Shown here one piece after another: positions 44,763 through 56,740 of a stretch of DNA of 64,000 nucleotides; within the stretch, counting starts at the first letter, position 1; every line of letters starts with the position of its first letter. This DNA is from Sulfuricurvum sp. IAE1 (GTDB lineage: Bacteria; Campylobacterota; Campylobacteria; Campylobacterales; Sulfurimonadaceae). The stretch spans positions 1 to 64,000 of the forward strand of contig NZ_SLTI01000058.1 in assembly GCF_004347735.1 (NCBI RefSeq), read 5' to 3'. The notes under the pieces are model-generated. The model searched no databases. It was given only the letters and a program-made list of their open reading frames with translations, and was not told the DNA's origin. Made by a program: the position numbers and the translations under genes.

Positions 44763-46045
44763 TACATCTCTCCGAAAATTTTATCGGCGGCGGCAATCGT
44801 CTCTTCGATCATGGCGTCGGTAATCGCGGTTGCTATAAATCCCGTCTCAAATTGCGAGCAGGCGAAATAGAACCCGTTCTCAAGCATCGCGGCGTGGAAA
44901 CGGGCGAAGCGCGCGGTATCGCTTTTCAGTGCATCGGCGAAATTTGCCACATGTGCCTCGTTGAAGAAAAAGCCGAACATCGAACCGCGAACGTCGGTCT
45001 GAAGCGCTATACCGTGCTTGGCCGCCGCGTCGGCAAAGCCGCGCATAAGCCGTTTGGCCCGTTCTTCAAGGATGGAGAAAACACGGGCGTTCTCTTTGAG
45101 TTTTCGGATCGACGCTAGCCCCGCAGCCATCGCTACGGGATTTCCGCTGAGCGTACCCGCCTGGTAAACGCCCCCTTCGGGTGAAAGATGGGCCATGATA
45201 TCGCGGCGTCCGCCGAATGCGCCGACGGGCATGCCGCCTCCGATTACTTTTCCCAGCGTCACGAGGTCGGGTTTGGTTCCGGTGATACTCTCGGCCCCAT
45301 GCAGGCAGGCGCGGAATCCGCTCATCACTTCGTCAAAAATCAAAAGCGTTCCGTGCGCATCGCACAAAGCGCGCAATTCGGCGAGAAACTCTTTGGTCGC
45401 AGGAACAAGCCCCATATTTCCGGCAATCGGTTCTATGATGACGCAAGCAATCCCCGGGCTGTCTTTAAAGCACTGGCGAACTGATTCGATGTTGTTGTAT
45501 TCAGCCAAAAGTGTGTGCTTCGTGAAGTCGGCCGGAACACCCGGCGAACTCGGCGTTCCGAACGTCACCGCTCCCGATCCCGCCTGAACCAGCAGCGCAT
45601 CACTGTGTCCGTGGTAGCATCCGGTGAATTTGACGATATCGTCACGTCCGGTGAAACCGCGCGCGAGACGGATCGCGCTCATGACCGCTTCGGTACCGCT
45701 GCTGACGAAGCGGATTTTTTCGATGGAATCATAGATCGAGATGATCAGCTCGGCGAGTTCGCTTTCAGCCTCCGTCGGCGCCCCGAAACTCAGACCGTGT
45801 TTGACCGCCTCGATGACGGCGTTTTCGATGCTTTCATCGCGATGGCCGAAAATCAGCGGCCCCCAGCTCTGGACGTAGTCGACATAACGGTTGTTGTCGA
45901 CATCGATCAGGTAGGCGCCCTCCCCGCCGGCTATAAAGCGGGGAATGCCGCCGACACTTTTAAATGCGCGGACGGGGGAATTAACCCCTCCGGGGATCAG
46001 GGTTTGTGCTTTTTCGAATGCGGAAATAGAGTGCTCGATGCTCAT
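44762..46045 (-). CDS. hemL: glutamate-1-semialdehyde 2,1-aminomutase
   Basis: 427 residues. [16 protein letters not shown], the cofactor-binding Lys in [18 protein letters not shown] and TGCYHGHSD are diagnostic. Makes 5-aminolevulinate for haem. Head of a three-gene leftward unit with the two small membrane proteins. Confidence 0.96.
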   Translation of the reverse strand: MSIEHSISAFEKAQTLIPGGVNSPVRAFKSVGGIPRFIAGGEGAYLIDVDNNRYVDYVQSWGPLIFGHRDESIENAVIEAVKHGLSFGAPTEAESELAELIISIYDSIEKIRFVSSGTEAVMSAIRLARGFTGRDDIVKFTGCYHGHSDALLVQAGSGAVTFGTPSSPGVPADFTKHTLLAEYNNIESVRQCFKDSPGIACVIIEPIAGNMGLVPATKEFLAELRALCDAHGTLLIFDEVMSGFRACLHGAESITGTKPDLVTLGKVIGGGMPVGAFGGRRDIMAHLSPEGGVYQAGTLSGNPVAMAAGLASIRKLKENARVFSILEERAKRLMRGFADAAAKHGIALQTDVRGSMFGFFFNEAHVANFADALKSDTARFARFHAAMLENGFYFACSQFETGFIATAITDAMIEETIAAADKIFGEM

Positions 46046-46125
46046 CTGGATAATCCTGAAGAAGTTGTTTTGGCGTGATTATACCGTAACGGGTTGTTCA
46101 AACCCCAGCCGATACGATAAAATAA

Positions 46126-48033
<1,908 letters not shown>

Positions 48034-48046
<13 letters not shown>

Positions 48047-48969
48047 AAACGCTGGCGATCAGCGTCGGCGATCTCAACGGCGTCGGTTTTGAAATCATCC
48101 TCAAAGCGCATACGCAGGTCAGGACTCTGTGCCGTCCTCTTTACTGTATCGACCGGCTTATGGCGGAACGCGCCGCCGCTTTGCTGGGGAACACTCTGCC
48201 TGATGATTTTGAATGCCAGAGTGTCGGTGAGTCTTTCGAAATCCGCCCCGGATGCGTGGACGCGACCAGCGGGCATTACAGCTACAATTCGTTCAAAGAG
48301 GCCGTCGAGCTGGCCAAAACAGGTACAGCCGATGCAGTTGTCACCCTTCCGATCCACAAAGAAGCATGGATGAGGGCGGGAATCGCCTATAAAGGGCATA
48401 CCGACGCATTGAGAGATTTTTTCTCGCAGGATGCTATAATGATGCTCGGATGCGAGCAGCTTTACGTTGCCCTTTTTACCGAGCACATCCCGTTGCGCGA
48501 AGTTGCGGATCGTCTGGATTCCGAAAGCCTGATCGCGTTTCTGATCCGGTTTTACCGCAGTACCAAAGCACACAAAGCCGGTGTGCTCGGCCTAAATCCG
48601 CATGCGGGCGACCACGGGGTTTTAGGAGATGAAGAAGGCTTTATCGAAGAAGCGATCGAAGAGGCCAACCGCCGGATCGGACATGAGGTGTTCGAAGGAC
48701 CGATTGTCCCTGATATCGCATTTACGCCCCGGTTCCGCGAACGTTACGGCTTTATCGTCGCCATGTATCACGATCAGGGACTCGGGCCGCTCAAAGCCCT
48801 TTATTTTGATGAAAGCATCAACGTTTCCCTGGGACTGCCGATCGTCCGCACCTCGGTCGATCACGGGACGGCTTTCGACATCGCCTACCAAAACCGCGCG
48901 TCGGTAACCAGTTATCTCAATGCCGTCAAGGCGGCGACCACCCTGCAAAGGTACCAGGAAAACGAATGA
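48034..48969 (+). CDS. pdxA: 4-hydroxythreonine-4-phosphate dehydrogenase
   Basis: 311 residues. AISVGDLNGVGFEIILKA, YKGHTDAL with a metal histidine, LNPHAGDHGVLG and YHDQGLGPLKAL are diagnostic. Supplies the amine substrate of PdxJ. The stop overlaps the next start (ATGA). Confidence 0.95.
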
Positions 48970-50453
48970 AGCACCGGATCGTCGCCGATATCGCCGCATT
49001 GCTGGATGAAATGCTCCCGCGCGACCTGTATGCTCACGATTTTACCGATGAACACTATCGAGCCCTTCTAAAAAAAATCGGGATCGATGAGAGCCTTGAG
49101 CAATTCAACGACAAAAAAGCGGCGATCCGCAAAGGGATCATTGAACACTTCGCCCGTACTTTTCAGCATGTAGACGTCGAGCTGACGCAACACACCTTCA
49201 TTCTAAAAAAACAATACGCCGACCCTTCCCTGCCCGAATCGTTCGACCGGCTTGCCCATCGCAGCAATCTTCGCATCATCGATGTGTTCCGGAACAAATC
49301 TCGGTTTCTCCCGGTTCCGTATCTCCTGTCGATCCCCGAAGAGATACGTCAGGAAATCATGCAGGAGTACCTGGACAAAAACGTTCCGATCGATACGGCA
49401 AGGGCCATTATCCGGCGGCAGATCACTTCAGTGTTCGACCTGTATGACCGTGACATCATCTTCTTCCTGCGCGGACGCATTTCGGTGCGCTATTTCACCC
49501 CTCCCAAAAAACTCGCCGACGGGGCGGACAAACGTTTTGCCGGGGAGTCGGTCGAGGAAATGGAAGCATTGTACCAGACCTATTTTCGCGACGGGGCATG
49601 GAAAGATATCGAGCCGATTCTGGGTGAAGCGATCTCTGAAAAACTGAATTTCTCGGTGATCGACAATGCTACGTTCACGCGTAACTTCATCCCCGTATTC
49701 CGGTCCATGATCGAAATTCTTCTGCTGGAGATTTTACCGGCCGAACATCGCGGAAAAATCGAAGGTTTTACCGGGTACGTCCTGCGCCAGACATTTCATC
49801 CGATTCTTCTGTACACTGCCAAAGTACTGCTTGAATTTGTCGAAAACAGGGATAAAAACGCCGAACAGTTCATCAAATATTTTTCCGAAGAGGTAGTTAT
49901 CGACGCCAGCGGCAAAAAGATCCAGAAATACGCGATCGTTGACAGCAAACAACAACGATGGAACTATACGTCAATCCTCTCGATCATGATGCAGTATAAG
50001 CAGGCCAAACTCAAACTCGCCTCGCAAAAAGAGGCGATCACGGCCGCACAGGAGCGGATTGCCGAATGCGAAGCCGAAATCACCGTGGAGCGGAACCAGC
50101 GTTACAGCGTAATGGACCGGATCGCGGAACTCGAATCGATCATTGCCGACGGCGATTCACGGATCATGCAGCTAAAAAACAAGCTGGCCGACAGCACCTC
50201 TACGGCAAAAACCGACATTGCCCGCCTCAACGCGCAGCAAGACGAACTCCAAAAACGGAAAAAGAACGAAACGTCGCACCTCGAACTGGCCAACAGCAAA
50301 TTGGCGAACAAAATGAACGAGCTGACTCGCCGCCAGAAAAAACTTGCAGATGAAAAGAAAGTGTTTCAAACCATCCTGGAACAGACGGCGAAACTGCGCG
50401 ATACATACGAAATGCTGGCTGAAGCTCTTTCGGTGGTCCTGGCGAAACGCTGA
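48966..50453 (+). CDS. unknown coiled-coil protein coupled to pdxA
   Basis: 495 residues. The first 350 are a mostly helical globular region with no motif I recognise (RIIDVFRNKSRFLPVPYLLSIPEEIRQEIMQEYL). Residues about 350-480 form a long coiled coil with heptads (KQAKLKLASQKEAITAAQERIAECEAEI). No signal peptide or membrane helix. Translationally coupled to pdxA, so made with vitamin B6 enzymes, but no link to cofactor chemistry is visible. It could be a cytoskeletal or signalling scaffold. Confidence 0.75.
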   Translation: MKHRIVADIAALLDEMLPRDLYAHDFTDEHYRALLKKIGIDESLEQFNDKKAAIRKGIIEHFARTFQHVDVELTQHTFILKKQYADPSLPESFDRLAHRSNLRIIDVFRNKSRFLPVPYLLSIPEEIRQEIMQEYLDKNVPIDTARAIIRRQITSVFDLYDRDIIFFLRGRISVRYFTPPKKLADGADKRFAGESVEEMEALYQTYFRDGAWKDIEPILGEAISEKLNFSVIDNATFTRNFIPVFRSMIEILLLEILPAEHRGKIEGFTGYVLRQTFHPILLYTAKVLLEFVENRDKNAEQFIKYFSEEVVIDASGKKIQKYAIVDSKQQRWNYTSILSIMMQYKQAKLKLASQKEAITAAQERIAECEAEITVERNQRYSVMDRIAELESIIADGDSRIMQLKNKLADSTSTAKTDIARLNAQQDELQKRKKNETSHLELANSKLANKMNELTRRQKKLADEKKVFQTILEQTAKLRDTYEMLAEALSVVLAKR

Positions 50454-50461
50454 TACTTTAA

Positions 50462-51604
50462 TCAGGAGAGACGGTTTCGGTAATCCTCGTAGCCGAATTC
50501 GTGCACGATCTTGAGTTCTCCCGTTTTCGTCCATATGGCCAGAGAAGGGAGCTTGATCCCGTTGAAGGTCGTATTTTTGACAAACGTATAATGGATCTGG
50601 TCTTCAAATACGATTTTATCCCCCACCTTCAACGGTTCATCAAACGAGTAATCCCCCATGATGTCCCCTGCCAGGCAGGTATTCCCGCCGAAACGGTAGG
50701 TGTAGGCTTTCTCGCCCGCCTCGCCCGAACCGCGCACCATAGCCCGGTAAGGCATTGCCAATGTATCGGGCATATGCGCTTCGGCCGAGGTATCGAGGAT
50801 GGCAATATCCATACCGTTACGGACGATATCCAAAACCGAAGCCACCAGCGGCCCCGTCTGCCAGCCCACTGCTTCGCCGGGTTCAAGATAGACGGTAATG
50901 CCGTTGTGGCGCTCTCGGAACGAGCGAATCACTTCGATCAGCCGATCAACATCGTAATCAACACGCGTAATGTGGTGTCCGCCCCCGAAATTGACGTATT
51001 GCAAGCCGTCGATGAACGAGCCGAATTTCGATTCGAACGCTTCGAGCACCCCTTCGAGTGCATCGACGTTCTGTTCGCACAACGCATGAAAATTGAGCCC
51101 GTCAAGTTTGCTGAAGATACTCTCGTCGAAATTGGCAAGCGTCGTCCCCAACCGGCTGTACAGACCGCAGGGATTGTACAGGTCTACGGGACTTGAAGAG
51201 TATTCGGGGTTAACCCTGAGCGATACCTTGATTGAAGGATTGATCCGTTTGACACGTTCGTAATAGCGATGGAACTGCGAGGGAGAGTTGAAAACGATGT
51301 CGTCGCTGATGCGGGCAATCTCGTCGATATCCTCGTCTTTGAACGCCGGCGAATAGGTATGTACCTCCTTGTTCATCTTTTCTCGGGCAAGCTTGGCTTC
51401 ATGAAGCCCGCTGGCCGTACATCCGTGAAGGTATTTTCCCACCTGATCGAACGTCGACCACATCGCAAAGCCCTTGAGCGCCAAAATAATTTTTGCACCC
51501 GACTCGCGCTGGACTCGATCGAGGGTCAAAAGGTTCCGTTCAAGGAGTTCCTCTTCGCAGATGTAACAGGGGGTATGGGGGAGGAGGGAAAAATCGATCG
51601 CCAT
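50462..51604 (-). CDS. nspC: carboxynorspermidine decarboxylase
   Basis: 380 residues from ATG 51604, which has AAGGA seven bases before it; an upstream in-frame ATG adds atypical residues. Alanine-racemase-type fold with the cofactor Lys in IILALKGFAMWS, barrel motifs LNFHALCEQ and VNFGGGHHI, and LDTSAEAHMPDTLAMPYRA of NspC. Last step from carboxy(nor)spermidine to (nor)spermidine. Its partner dehydrogenase is at 55486. Confidence 0.93.
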   Translation of the reverse strand: MAIDFSLLPHTPCYICEEELLERNLLTLDRVQRESGAKIILALKGFAMWSTFDQVGKYLHGCTASGLHEAKLAREKMNKEVHTYSPAFKDEDIDEIARISDDIVFNSPSQFHRYYERVKRINPSIKVSLRVNPEYSSSPVDLYNPCGLYSRLGTTLANFDESIFSKLDGLNFHALCEQNVDALEGVLEAFESKFGSFIDGLQYVNFGGGHHITRVDYDVDRLIEVIRSFRERHNGITVYLEPGEAVGWQTGPLVASVLDIVRNGMDIAILDTSAEAHMPDTLAMPYRAMVRGSGEAGEKAYTYRFGGNTCLAGDIMGDYSFDEPLKVGDKIVFEDQIHYTFVKNTTFNGIKLPSLAIWTKTGELKIVHEFGYEDYRNRLS

Positions 51605-51761
51605 CGCCAGATCCTTAAAAAAAGTGCGCAATTGTAGCATATCACACGTAAGCCGCATAGATTGGATTCCCACGGAGAGGGGGTATATACCGATTCGCCG
51701 CCATACGCTCGAAATTGATGTACAATGTAAAAACGGATTGACTTTCAAGAGGAGGCGCATC

Positions 51762-52313
51762 ATGAGTTCCTCGATCTATGTACACGTTGCACGCGCAGCG
51801 ATCCAATCGCGACTTGAAGGGTCGCATCTCGATAAAAACGTTTTTCTCTCCGACGAGCCGGCATTGGCACACAACGGTGCTTGCTTCGTCACACTCAACC
51901 TCCGCGGACGGCTGCGCGGATGCATCGGTTCGCTGATCGCCTACAGGCCTTTGATCGACGATTTGATCGCCAATGCGGAAGCCGCCGCGTTCCGCGATCC
52001 CAGGTTTCCCCCTCTTTCATCGGCCGAATTCGATGAAACGGATGTCGAAGTTTCCCTTTTGAGTGAACCCCGGCAAATCTATTATCGCGATGCCGACGAT
52101 CTCAAAGCGATGATCCGTCCGCACATTGACGGGGTTATCCTGCGAAGCGGAAGCCATCAGGCGACTTTTTTGCCCCAGGTATGGGATGAACTGAATGATT
52201 TCAAGCGTTTTTTCGCTCAGCTGGGGCGTAAAGCCGCGCTGGGCGACAATCCCCTCTCCTACCATCCCGAAGTCTATGTCTATCAGGTCCGTAAATTCGC
52301 AGAGGAGGGTTGA
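51762..52313 (+). CDS. amrA: AmmeMemoRadiSam protein A (AMMECR1 domain)
   Basis: 183 residues. The AMMECR1 signature GRLRGCIGSLIAYRPL and FRDPRFPPLSSAEFDE are clear. Strong AGAGGAGG before ATG 51762. First gene of a three-gene set amrA-amrS-amrB whose joint function is unknown. The human AMMECR1 homologue is likewise without a settled enzymatic role. Confidence 0.93.
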   Translation: MSSSIYVHVARAAIQSRLEGSHLDKNVFLSDEPALAHNGACFVTLNLRGRLRGCIGSLIAYRPLIDDLIANAEAAAFRDPRFPPLSSAEFDETDVEVSLLSEPRQIYYRDADDLKAMIRPHIDGVILRSGSHQATFLPQVWDELNDFKRFFAQLGRKAALGDNPLSYHPEVYVYQVRKFAEEG

Positions 52314-52314
52314 A

Positions 52315-53301
52315 ATGCAGTATTATCTCCCTAAAGACGGGCGTATTACCTGCCTGTTATGCCGACATTACTGTACCCTCAGCGAAGGGCAGATCGGCAT
52401 GTGTCACGTCGAAAAAAATGTGGGCGGTCGCCTCGAATGCCTGGTTTACGGTCATCCGGCGGCGGTTCATATCGACCCGATCGAAAAAAAGCCCCTCTTT
52501 CACTTCCTGCCCCGCTCGTCAAGTTTTTCGCTCGGAACTATCGGATGCAATCTGCGTTGCCCGTTTTGCCAAAATTGGCAGATATCCCAAAGCGGCGACA
52601 TCGATACTTCAATTACCCTTCCCCCCGAAGAAGCGGCACGTCTGGCCGCCGAGCGGGGTTGTGAATCGGTCAGCTACACTTACAACGAACCGGCCGTATG
52701 GTACCCTTATGCCAAAGATATCGGTACGGAAGCGAAAAAACGGGGGCTCAGAAACGTTTTTGTCTCCAGCGGATTCGAGTCCGATGAGGTTAGCCACGAC
52801 CTCAAAGGGTGGCTGGATGCAACCAATATCGATCTCAAAAGTTTCGATCCGCTCTATTATCGAAAAACCCTAAAAGCATCTCTTGAAGGGGTTCAGGAGA
52901 CCCTCAAGACAATGGTTCGGCTGGGGATCTGGGTCGAAGTCACCACACTGATCGTTCCGGGGCATAACGACAAAGAACACGAATTGCGCGGCATCGCCCG
53001 TTTTATCGCCGAAGAACTCGGCCCCCACGTCCCGTGGCACATCAGTGCTTTTCATCCCGACTACAAAATGAACGATACACCGCCCACATCCGTTTCTTTG
53101 ATGGAAAAGGTACGGCAGTGGGGAAAAGAAGCGGGTCTGTATTACGTCTATCTGGGAAACGTCCCTCGCGCCGCCCAGACGCGATGCCCCGAATGCGATA
53201 CACTGCTGATCGAGCGGTTCGGATTCGATACGACCTATTTTGCTTTGGATGACGGGCATTGTCCGCACTGCCGTCGCGCTATTGAGGGGGTATGGAAATG
53301 A
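52315..53301 (+). CDS. amrS: AmmeMemoRadiSam radical SAM enzyme
   Basis: 328 residues. Radical SAM motif C-x3-C-x2-C in IGCNLRCPFCQNWQIS. An N-terminal cysteine set (ITCLLCRHYCTLSEGQIGMCHV) and a C-terminal CPECDTLL plus CPHCRRAIEG suggest further metal sites. Related to pyruvate-formate-lyase activating enzymes. Starts one base after the amrA stop; GAGGAGGG before the ATG. Confidence 0.93.
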   Translation: MQYYLPKDGRITCLLCRHYCTLSEGQIGMCHVEKNVGGRLECLVYGHPAAVHIDPIEKKPLFHFLPRSSSFSLGTIGCNLRCPFCQNWQISQSGDIDTSITLPPEEAARLAAERGCESVSYTYNEPAVWYPYAKDIGTEAKKRGLRNVFVSSGFESDEVSHDLKGWLDATNIDLKSFDPLYYRKTLKASLEGVQETLKTMVRLGIWVEVTTLIVPGHNDKEHELRGIARFIAEELGPHVPWHISAFHPDYKMNDTPPTSVSLMEKVRQWGKEAGLYYVYLGNVPRAAQTRCPECDTLLIERFGFDTTYFALDDGHCPHCRRAIEGVWK

Positions 53302-54104
53302 AACTTCGCACCATGAGCGTCTCGGGAAGCTTTTACCCCTCTTCAGCCGGGGAAATCGTTGCAATGATCGACCGGTTCAACGCCATTTTAGCCGAACATC
53401 CCGAAATCGAAGAACGTTATAACGCATTGACCGGGCGTGCCGTGATCGTACCGCATGCGGGATGGGTCTATTCGGGTTTCACCGCCAACATCGCCCATCG
53501 CATTCTCGCACAATCGGGTATCGATACCCTCCTCGTCATCGGTCCTTCCCATCGGGTCGGATTTGAAGGGGCCAGCCTTTGTACCTACGAACACTATCAG
53601 ACGCCGCTGGGCGAATTGAACATGGATACCGCATTGATCGACGCTTTGCGCGGGAAATTTTCCCTTGCCTGTTTACCGGAGGCACACCGCGAGCACAGTA
53701 CCGAAGTACAGATGCCGTTTATCAAACACTATCTGCCTCATGTACGTATCGCCGAACTCGTCTACGGGCATGCCCATCCCTCAGCGATCGCTCCGGTGAT
53801 CGAATACGTCCTTGGGGTGAAAAACAGCGGTGTCGTCATCAGTACCGATCTAAGCCACTACTACACCCTCGAACATGCCAAACGGCTTGATGCAGTATGC
53901 CTTGAAGCGATCCGGAGCGAAAATCCGTCGCTGCTTCATCGCGGATGCGAAGCGTGCGGAATCGTCGGCGTCGAAGCGATGCTCGACGTCGCTCGGCGCA
54001 AAGGTCTTGAAAGCGTCCTGCTCGATTATCGTACCAGCGCCGACGCGAGCGGCGACCGCTCGCGTGTCGTCGGTTACGCCAGCGCCCTTTTCCGTGGCGT
54101 TTAA
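53298..54104 (+). CDS. amrB: AmmeMemoRadiSam protein B (MEMO1-like)
   Basis: 268 residues from ATG 53298, whose ATGA overlaps the amrS stop and which has GAGGGG eight bases before it. The dioxygenase-like metal residues of MEMO1 are recognisable: VPHAGWVYSG, GPSHRVGF and GCEACGIVG, with STDLSHYY. Completes the trio. Confidence 0.93.
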   Translation: MKLRTMSVSGSFYPSSAGEIVAMIDRFNAILAEHPEIEERYNALTGRAVIVPHAGWVYSGFTANIAHRILAQSGIDTLLVIGPSHRVGFEGASLCTYEHYQTPLGELNMDTALIDALRGKFSLACLPEAHREHSTEVQMPFIKHYLPHVRIAELVYGHAHPSAIAPVIEYVLGVKNSGVVISTDLSHYYTLEHAKRLDAVCLEAIRSENPSLLHRGCEACGIVGVEAMLDVARRKGLESVLLDYRTSADASGDRSRVVGYASALFRGV

Positions 54105-54168
54105 GCGCTTAAGCACGAAAACAAATCTTCGCTTAAAGTACTTTTCCCTACAATCTATCACAAAAAAA

Positions 54169-54174
54169 TATAAT
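54169..54174 (+). promoter_or_regulatory. -10 element of the EAL-HDOD gene
   Basis: TATAAT 17 bases before the ATG, giving a leader of only about 10 bases. Confidence 0.4.
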
Positions 54175-54190
54175 AAAACGGATCGGACGG

Positions 54191-55417
54191 ATGGATACTT
54201 ACATTGGCAGACAGCCGATTTTCGACACGGACGGCAGATGCATCGCATACGAGCTGCTTTACCGCAACGCGATCGATTCGGCAGGAGCCCATTTCAGCGA
54301 CGACGGCAAGGCGACCGCGCGTGTGATGATCAATCTTGTCCACAACATCGGCCTTTCAGCGATCATCGGTGAGCGGCTTGGCTTTATCAACGTGGACGAA
54401 AACATCGTCATGAGCGACCTGATGCATTCGCTGCCCAAGGAGAAATTCGTTTTCGAAATTCTCGAATACACCCGTGTCACTCCCGAATTCATCGATAAAG
54501 TTGCCGATCTGCACGCGATGGGATACCGTTTTGCGCTGGACGATTTCAGCTGCGCGAACGAAAACATCGACTATTTCCGGCGTTTGTTCCCCTACGTCGA
54601 GATTGTCAAAATAGACCTTCTGGCAACCGATTACGATCATATCGAAACAATCGTCGAAAAATTCCGCGACTATAACGTCAAACTGCTGGCCGAAAAAGTA
54701 GAGGACATCGCTGTGTTCGAACGGTGTTCAAAAGCGGGATTTTACTATTTTCAGGGCTATTTTTTCGAAAAACCGACAGTTATCGCGGGCAAAAAAATCG
54801 AACCTTCGGTGGCCAACGCGCTGGATCTGATCAATACCCTCCATGCGAGCGACGACATTCACAAGGTATGCGAAAAATTCGCGCTGTGTCCCGAGCTGAC
54901 CTATAACCTTCTGCGCTACATCAATTCGGCGGAATTTAATTTTCACCAGGAGATCACGAGCGTCCGCCAGATTCTGCAGATGCTTGGTCCCTCACGGCTT
55001 CGTTCATGGCTGGGTCTCTTTTTATATTCGGATGCCGAAGACCGGCGTTTCAGCGAAGCGATCATCGAAGCGGCGAAATTCCGGGCCAACCTGATGTATC
55101 GCCTCGTCCATGCCCACGGGCGTCCGGAAATGGCGGATGAAGCGTTTTTGACCGGTAGCCTCTCCCTGATCGATACGTTCTTGCAAATGAGCATGGAAGA
55201 GGTGATCGACAATATCCAGTTACGCGAATCGACCACCGACGCTCTGCTCAAACGCGAAGGGTACCTCGGAAAATTTCTCTCCATCGCCGAAAAACTGGAG
55301 ACAAGTGAAAAAATTCATACGCTGATCGACAACCTGGCACCGAAAATCAACCTGACACCCGGCCGTCTGTACGCAATTTACACTGAAGCGCTGAACAATA
55401 ATACTTTTGAAAAATGA
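54191..55417 (+). CDS. EAL-HDOD signalling protein
   Basis: 408 residues. The N-terminal domain has EAL architecture but the signature reads YELLYRN, and key metal residues seem lost, so it is probably a non-catalytic cyclic di-GMP or protein-binding unit. The C-terminal half (about 200-400) is an HDOD domain (LCPELTYNLLRYINSAEFN, TSVRQILQMLGPSRLRSWL). YuxH-type proteins like this connect signalling to motility. Single gene; a 27-bp palindrome follows. Confidence 0.88.
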   Translation: MDTYIGRQPIFDTDGRCIAYELLYRNAIDSAGAHFSDDGKATARVMINLVHNIGLSAIIGERLGFINVDENIVMSDLMHSLPKEKFVFEILEYTRVTPEFIDKVADLHAMGYRFALDDFSCANENIDYFRRLFPYVEIVKIDLLATDYDHIETIVEKFRDYNVKLLAEKVEDIAVFERCSKAGFYYFQGYFFEKPTVIAGKKIEPSVANALDLINTLHASDDIHKVCEKFALCPELTYNLLRYINSAEFNFHQEITSVRQILQMLGPSRLRSWLGLFLYSDAEDRRFSEAIIEAAKFRANLMYRLVHAHGRPEMADEAFLTGSLSLIDTFLQMSMEEVIDNIQLRESTTDALLKREGYLGKFLSIAEKLETSEKIHTLIDNLAPKINLTPGRLYAIYTEALNNNTFEK

Positions 55418-55441
55418 TCCGGCACCACGCCGCGTGAGAGC

Positions 55442-55468
55442 GTATCAGATAGATAATCTATCTGATAC
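55442..55468. repeat. 27-bp perfect palindrome, copy 2
   Basis: Identical in all 27 bases to 5682-5708 with unrelated flanks. Lies between convergent ends of the EAL-HDOD and carboxynorspermidine dehydrogenase genes. No T-run on either side. Confidence 0.85.
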
Positions 55469-55485
55469 ATGAAGCGGAAGAAAAA

Positions 55486-56670
55486 TTAAACGTCCATCTC
55501 GATAACGTTCCAGGGGAGTCCCTGGGTGTTCATCTCGTCCATGAACGGATCGGGATCGAGCTGTTCCATGTTAAAGACGCCTTTCCCGCTCCAGACCCCC
55601 TGGACCATCAGTTTTGCACCGATAACCGCAGGAACGCCGGTCGTATACGACACGCCTTGCGATTTAACCTCACGATAGCACTCTTCGTGGTCTTTGACCT
55701 GATAAATGTAGATTTTCCGTTTTTTGCCGTCTTTGAGACCTTCGGCGACAATACCGATATTGGTTTTTCCTTTGGTGCGCGGTCCGAGCGACGCAGGGTC
55801 GGGAAGCAACGTTTTCAAAAACTCGATCGGTACGATCTTCATTCCCTGGTGTTCGACCGGCTCGATCCCCAGCATCCCGACGTTTTCAAGGCAGCGCATG
55901 TGGGTAAGGTAGCTTTGGCCGAACGTCATGAAAAAGCGGATCCGCTTGAGCCCTTTAATGTGTTTGACGAGCGATTCCATCTCTTCGTGATAGAGAAGAT
56001 AGCTGTCTTTCGGGCCCACTTCGGGGTAATCCCATACCTGCATGATCTCCATCGGTGCGGTTTCGATCCACTCGCCGTTCTCCCAGTAACGCCCTTTTGC
56101 ACTCACTTCGCGCAGGTTGATCTCGGGGTTGAAGTTGGTCGCGAACGGATAGCCGTGATCGCCAGCGTTACAGTCGAGGATGTCGATGGTGTGGATCTCG
56201 TCGAAATAGTGTTTCTGGGCATACGCACAAAAAACGTTGGTCGCACCAGGGTCGAATCCGCTGCCCAACAACCCCATGATTCCCGCTTCTTTAAACTTTT
56301 CATCGCGGGCCCACTGGAGTTTATACTCGAATTTGGCCTCGTCCGGGTGCTCGTAGTTGGCGGTGTCGAGATAGGGGGTTTTGGTCGCGATACACGCATC
56401 CATGATTGCCAGATCCTGATACGGAAGCGCAACGTTGATAAGGATGGCCGGATTGTATTTTTGGATGAGAGCGATCACTTCGTCGGTCTTGTCCGCATCG
56501 ACGGTATCGATTTCGATCGCACCCGCGGGGAGTTCGCTTTGGATCTCTTCACACCGCTTGAGAGTACGGCTTGCCAAAATGATCCGATCGAAAATGTGGT
56601 TGTTCATGACACATTTGTGTGCCACTACGCGCCCTACTCCGCCGGCGCCGATAATAAGTGCTGTTGCCAC
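55486..56670 (-). CDS. carboxynorspermidine dehydrogenase
   Basis: 394 residues of the saccharopine dehydrogenase fold. LIIGAGGVGRVVAHKC is the NADPH site; GLLGSGFDPGATNVFCAYAQK and SYTTGVPAVIGAKLMV fit the family. Reductively joins aspartate semialdehyde and putrescine or diaminopropane to give carboxyspermidine or carboxynorspermidine, the substrate of NspC. Lysine-pathway saccharopine dehydrogenase is excluded by the presence of nspC and dapD. Confidence 0.9.
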   Translation of the reverse strand: MATALIIGAGGVGRVVAHKCVMNNHIFDRIILASRTLKRCEEIQSELPAGAIEIDTVDADKTDEVIALIQKYNPAILINVALPYQDLAIMDACIATKTPYLDTANYEHPDEAKFEYKLQWARDEKFKEAGIMGLLGSGFDPGATNVFCAYAQKHYFDEIHTIDILDCNAGDHGYPFATNFNPEINLREVSAKGRYWENGEWIETAPMEIMQVWDYPEVGPKDSYLLYHEEMESLVKHIKGLKRIRFFMTFGQSYLTHMRCLENVGMLGIEPVEHQGMKIVPIEFLKTLLPDPASLGPRTKGKTNIGIVAEGLKDGKKRKIYIYQVKDHEECYREVKSQGVSYTTGVPAVIGAKLMVQGVWSGKGVFNMEQLDPDPFMDEMNTQGLPWNVIEMDV

Positions 56671-56740
56671 GGCTTATCCCTTTGTAAAAAAATATCGAAA
56701 ATTATAGAGAACAATCACTTACGATTGGGTTACGGACGGC

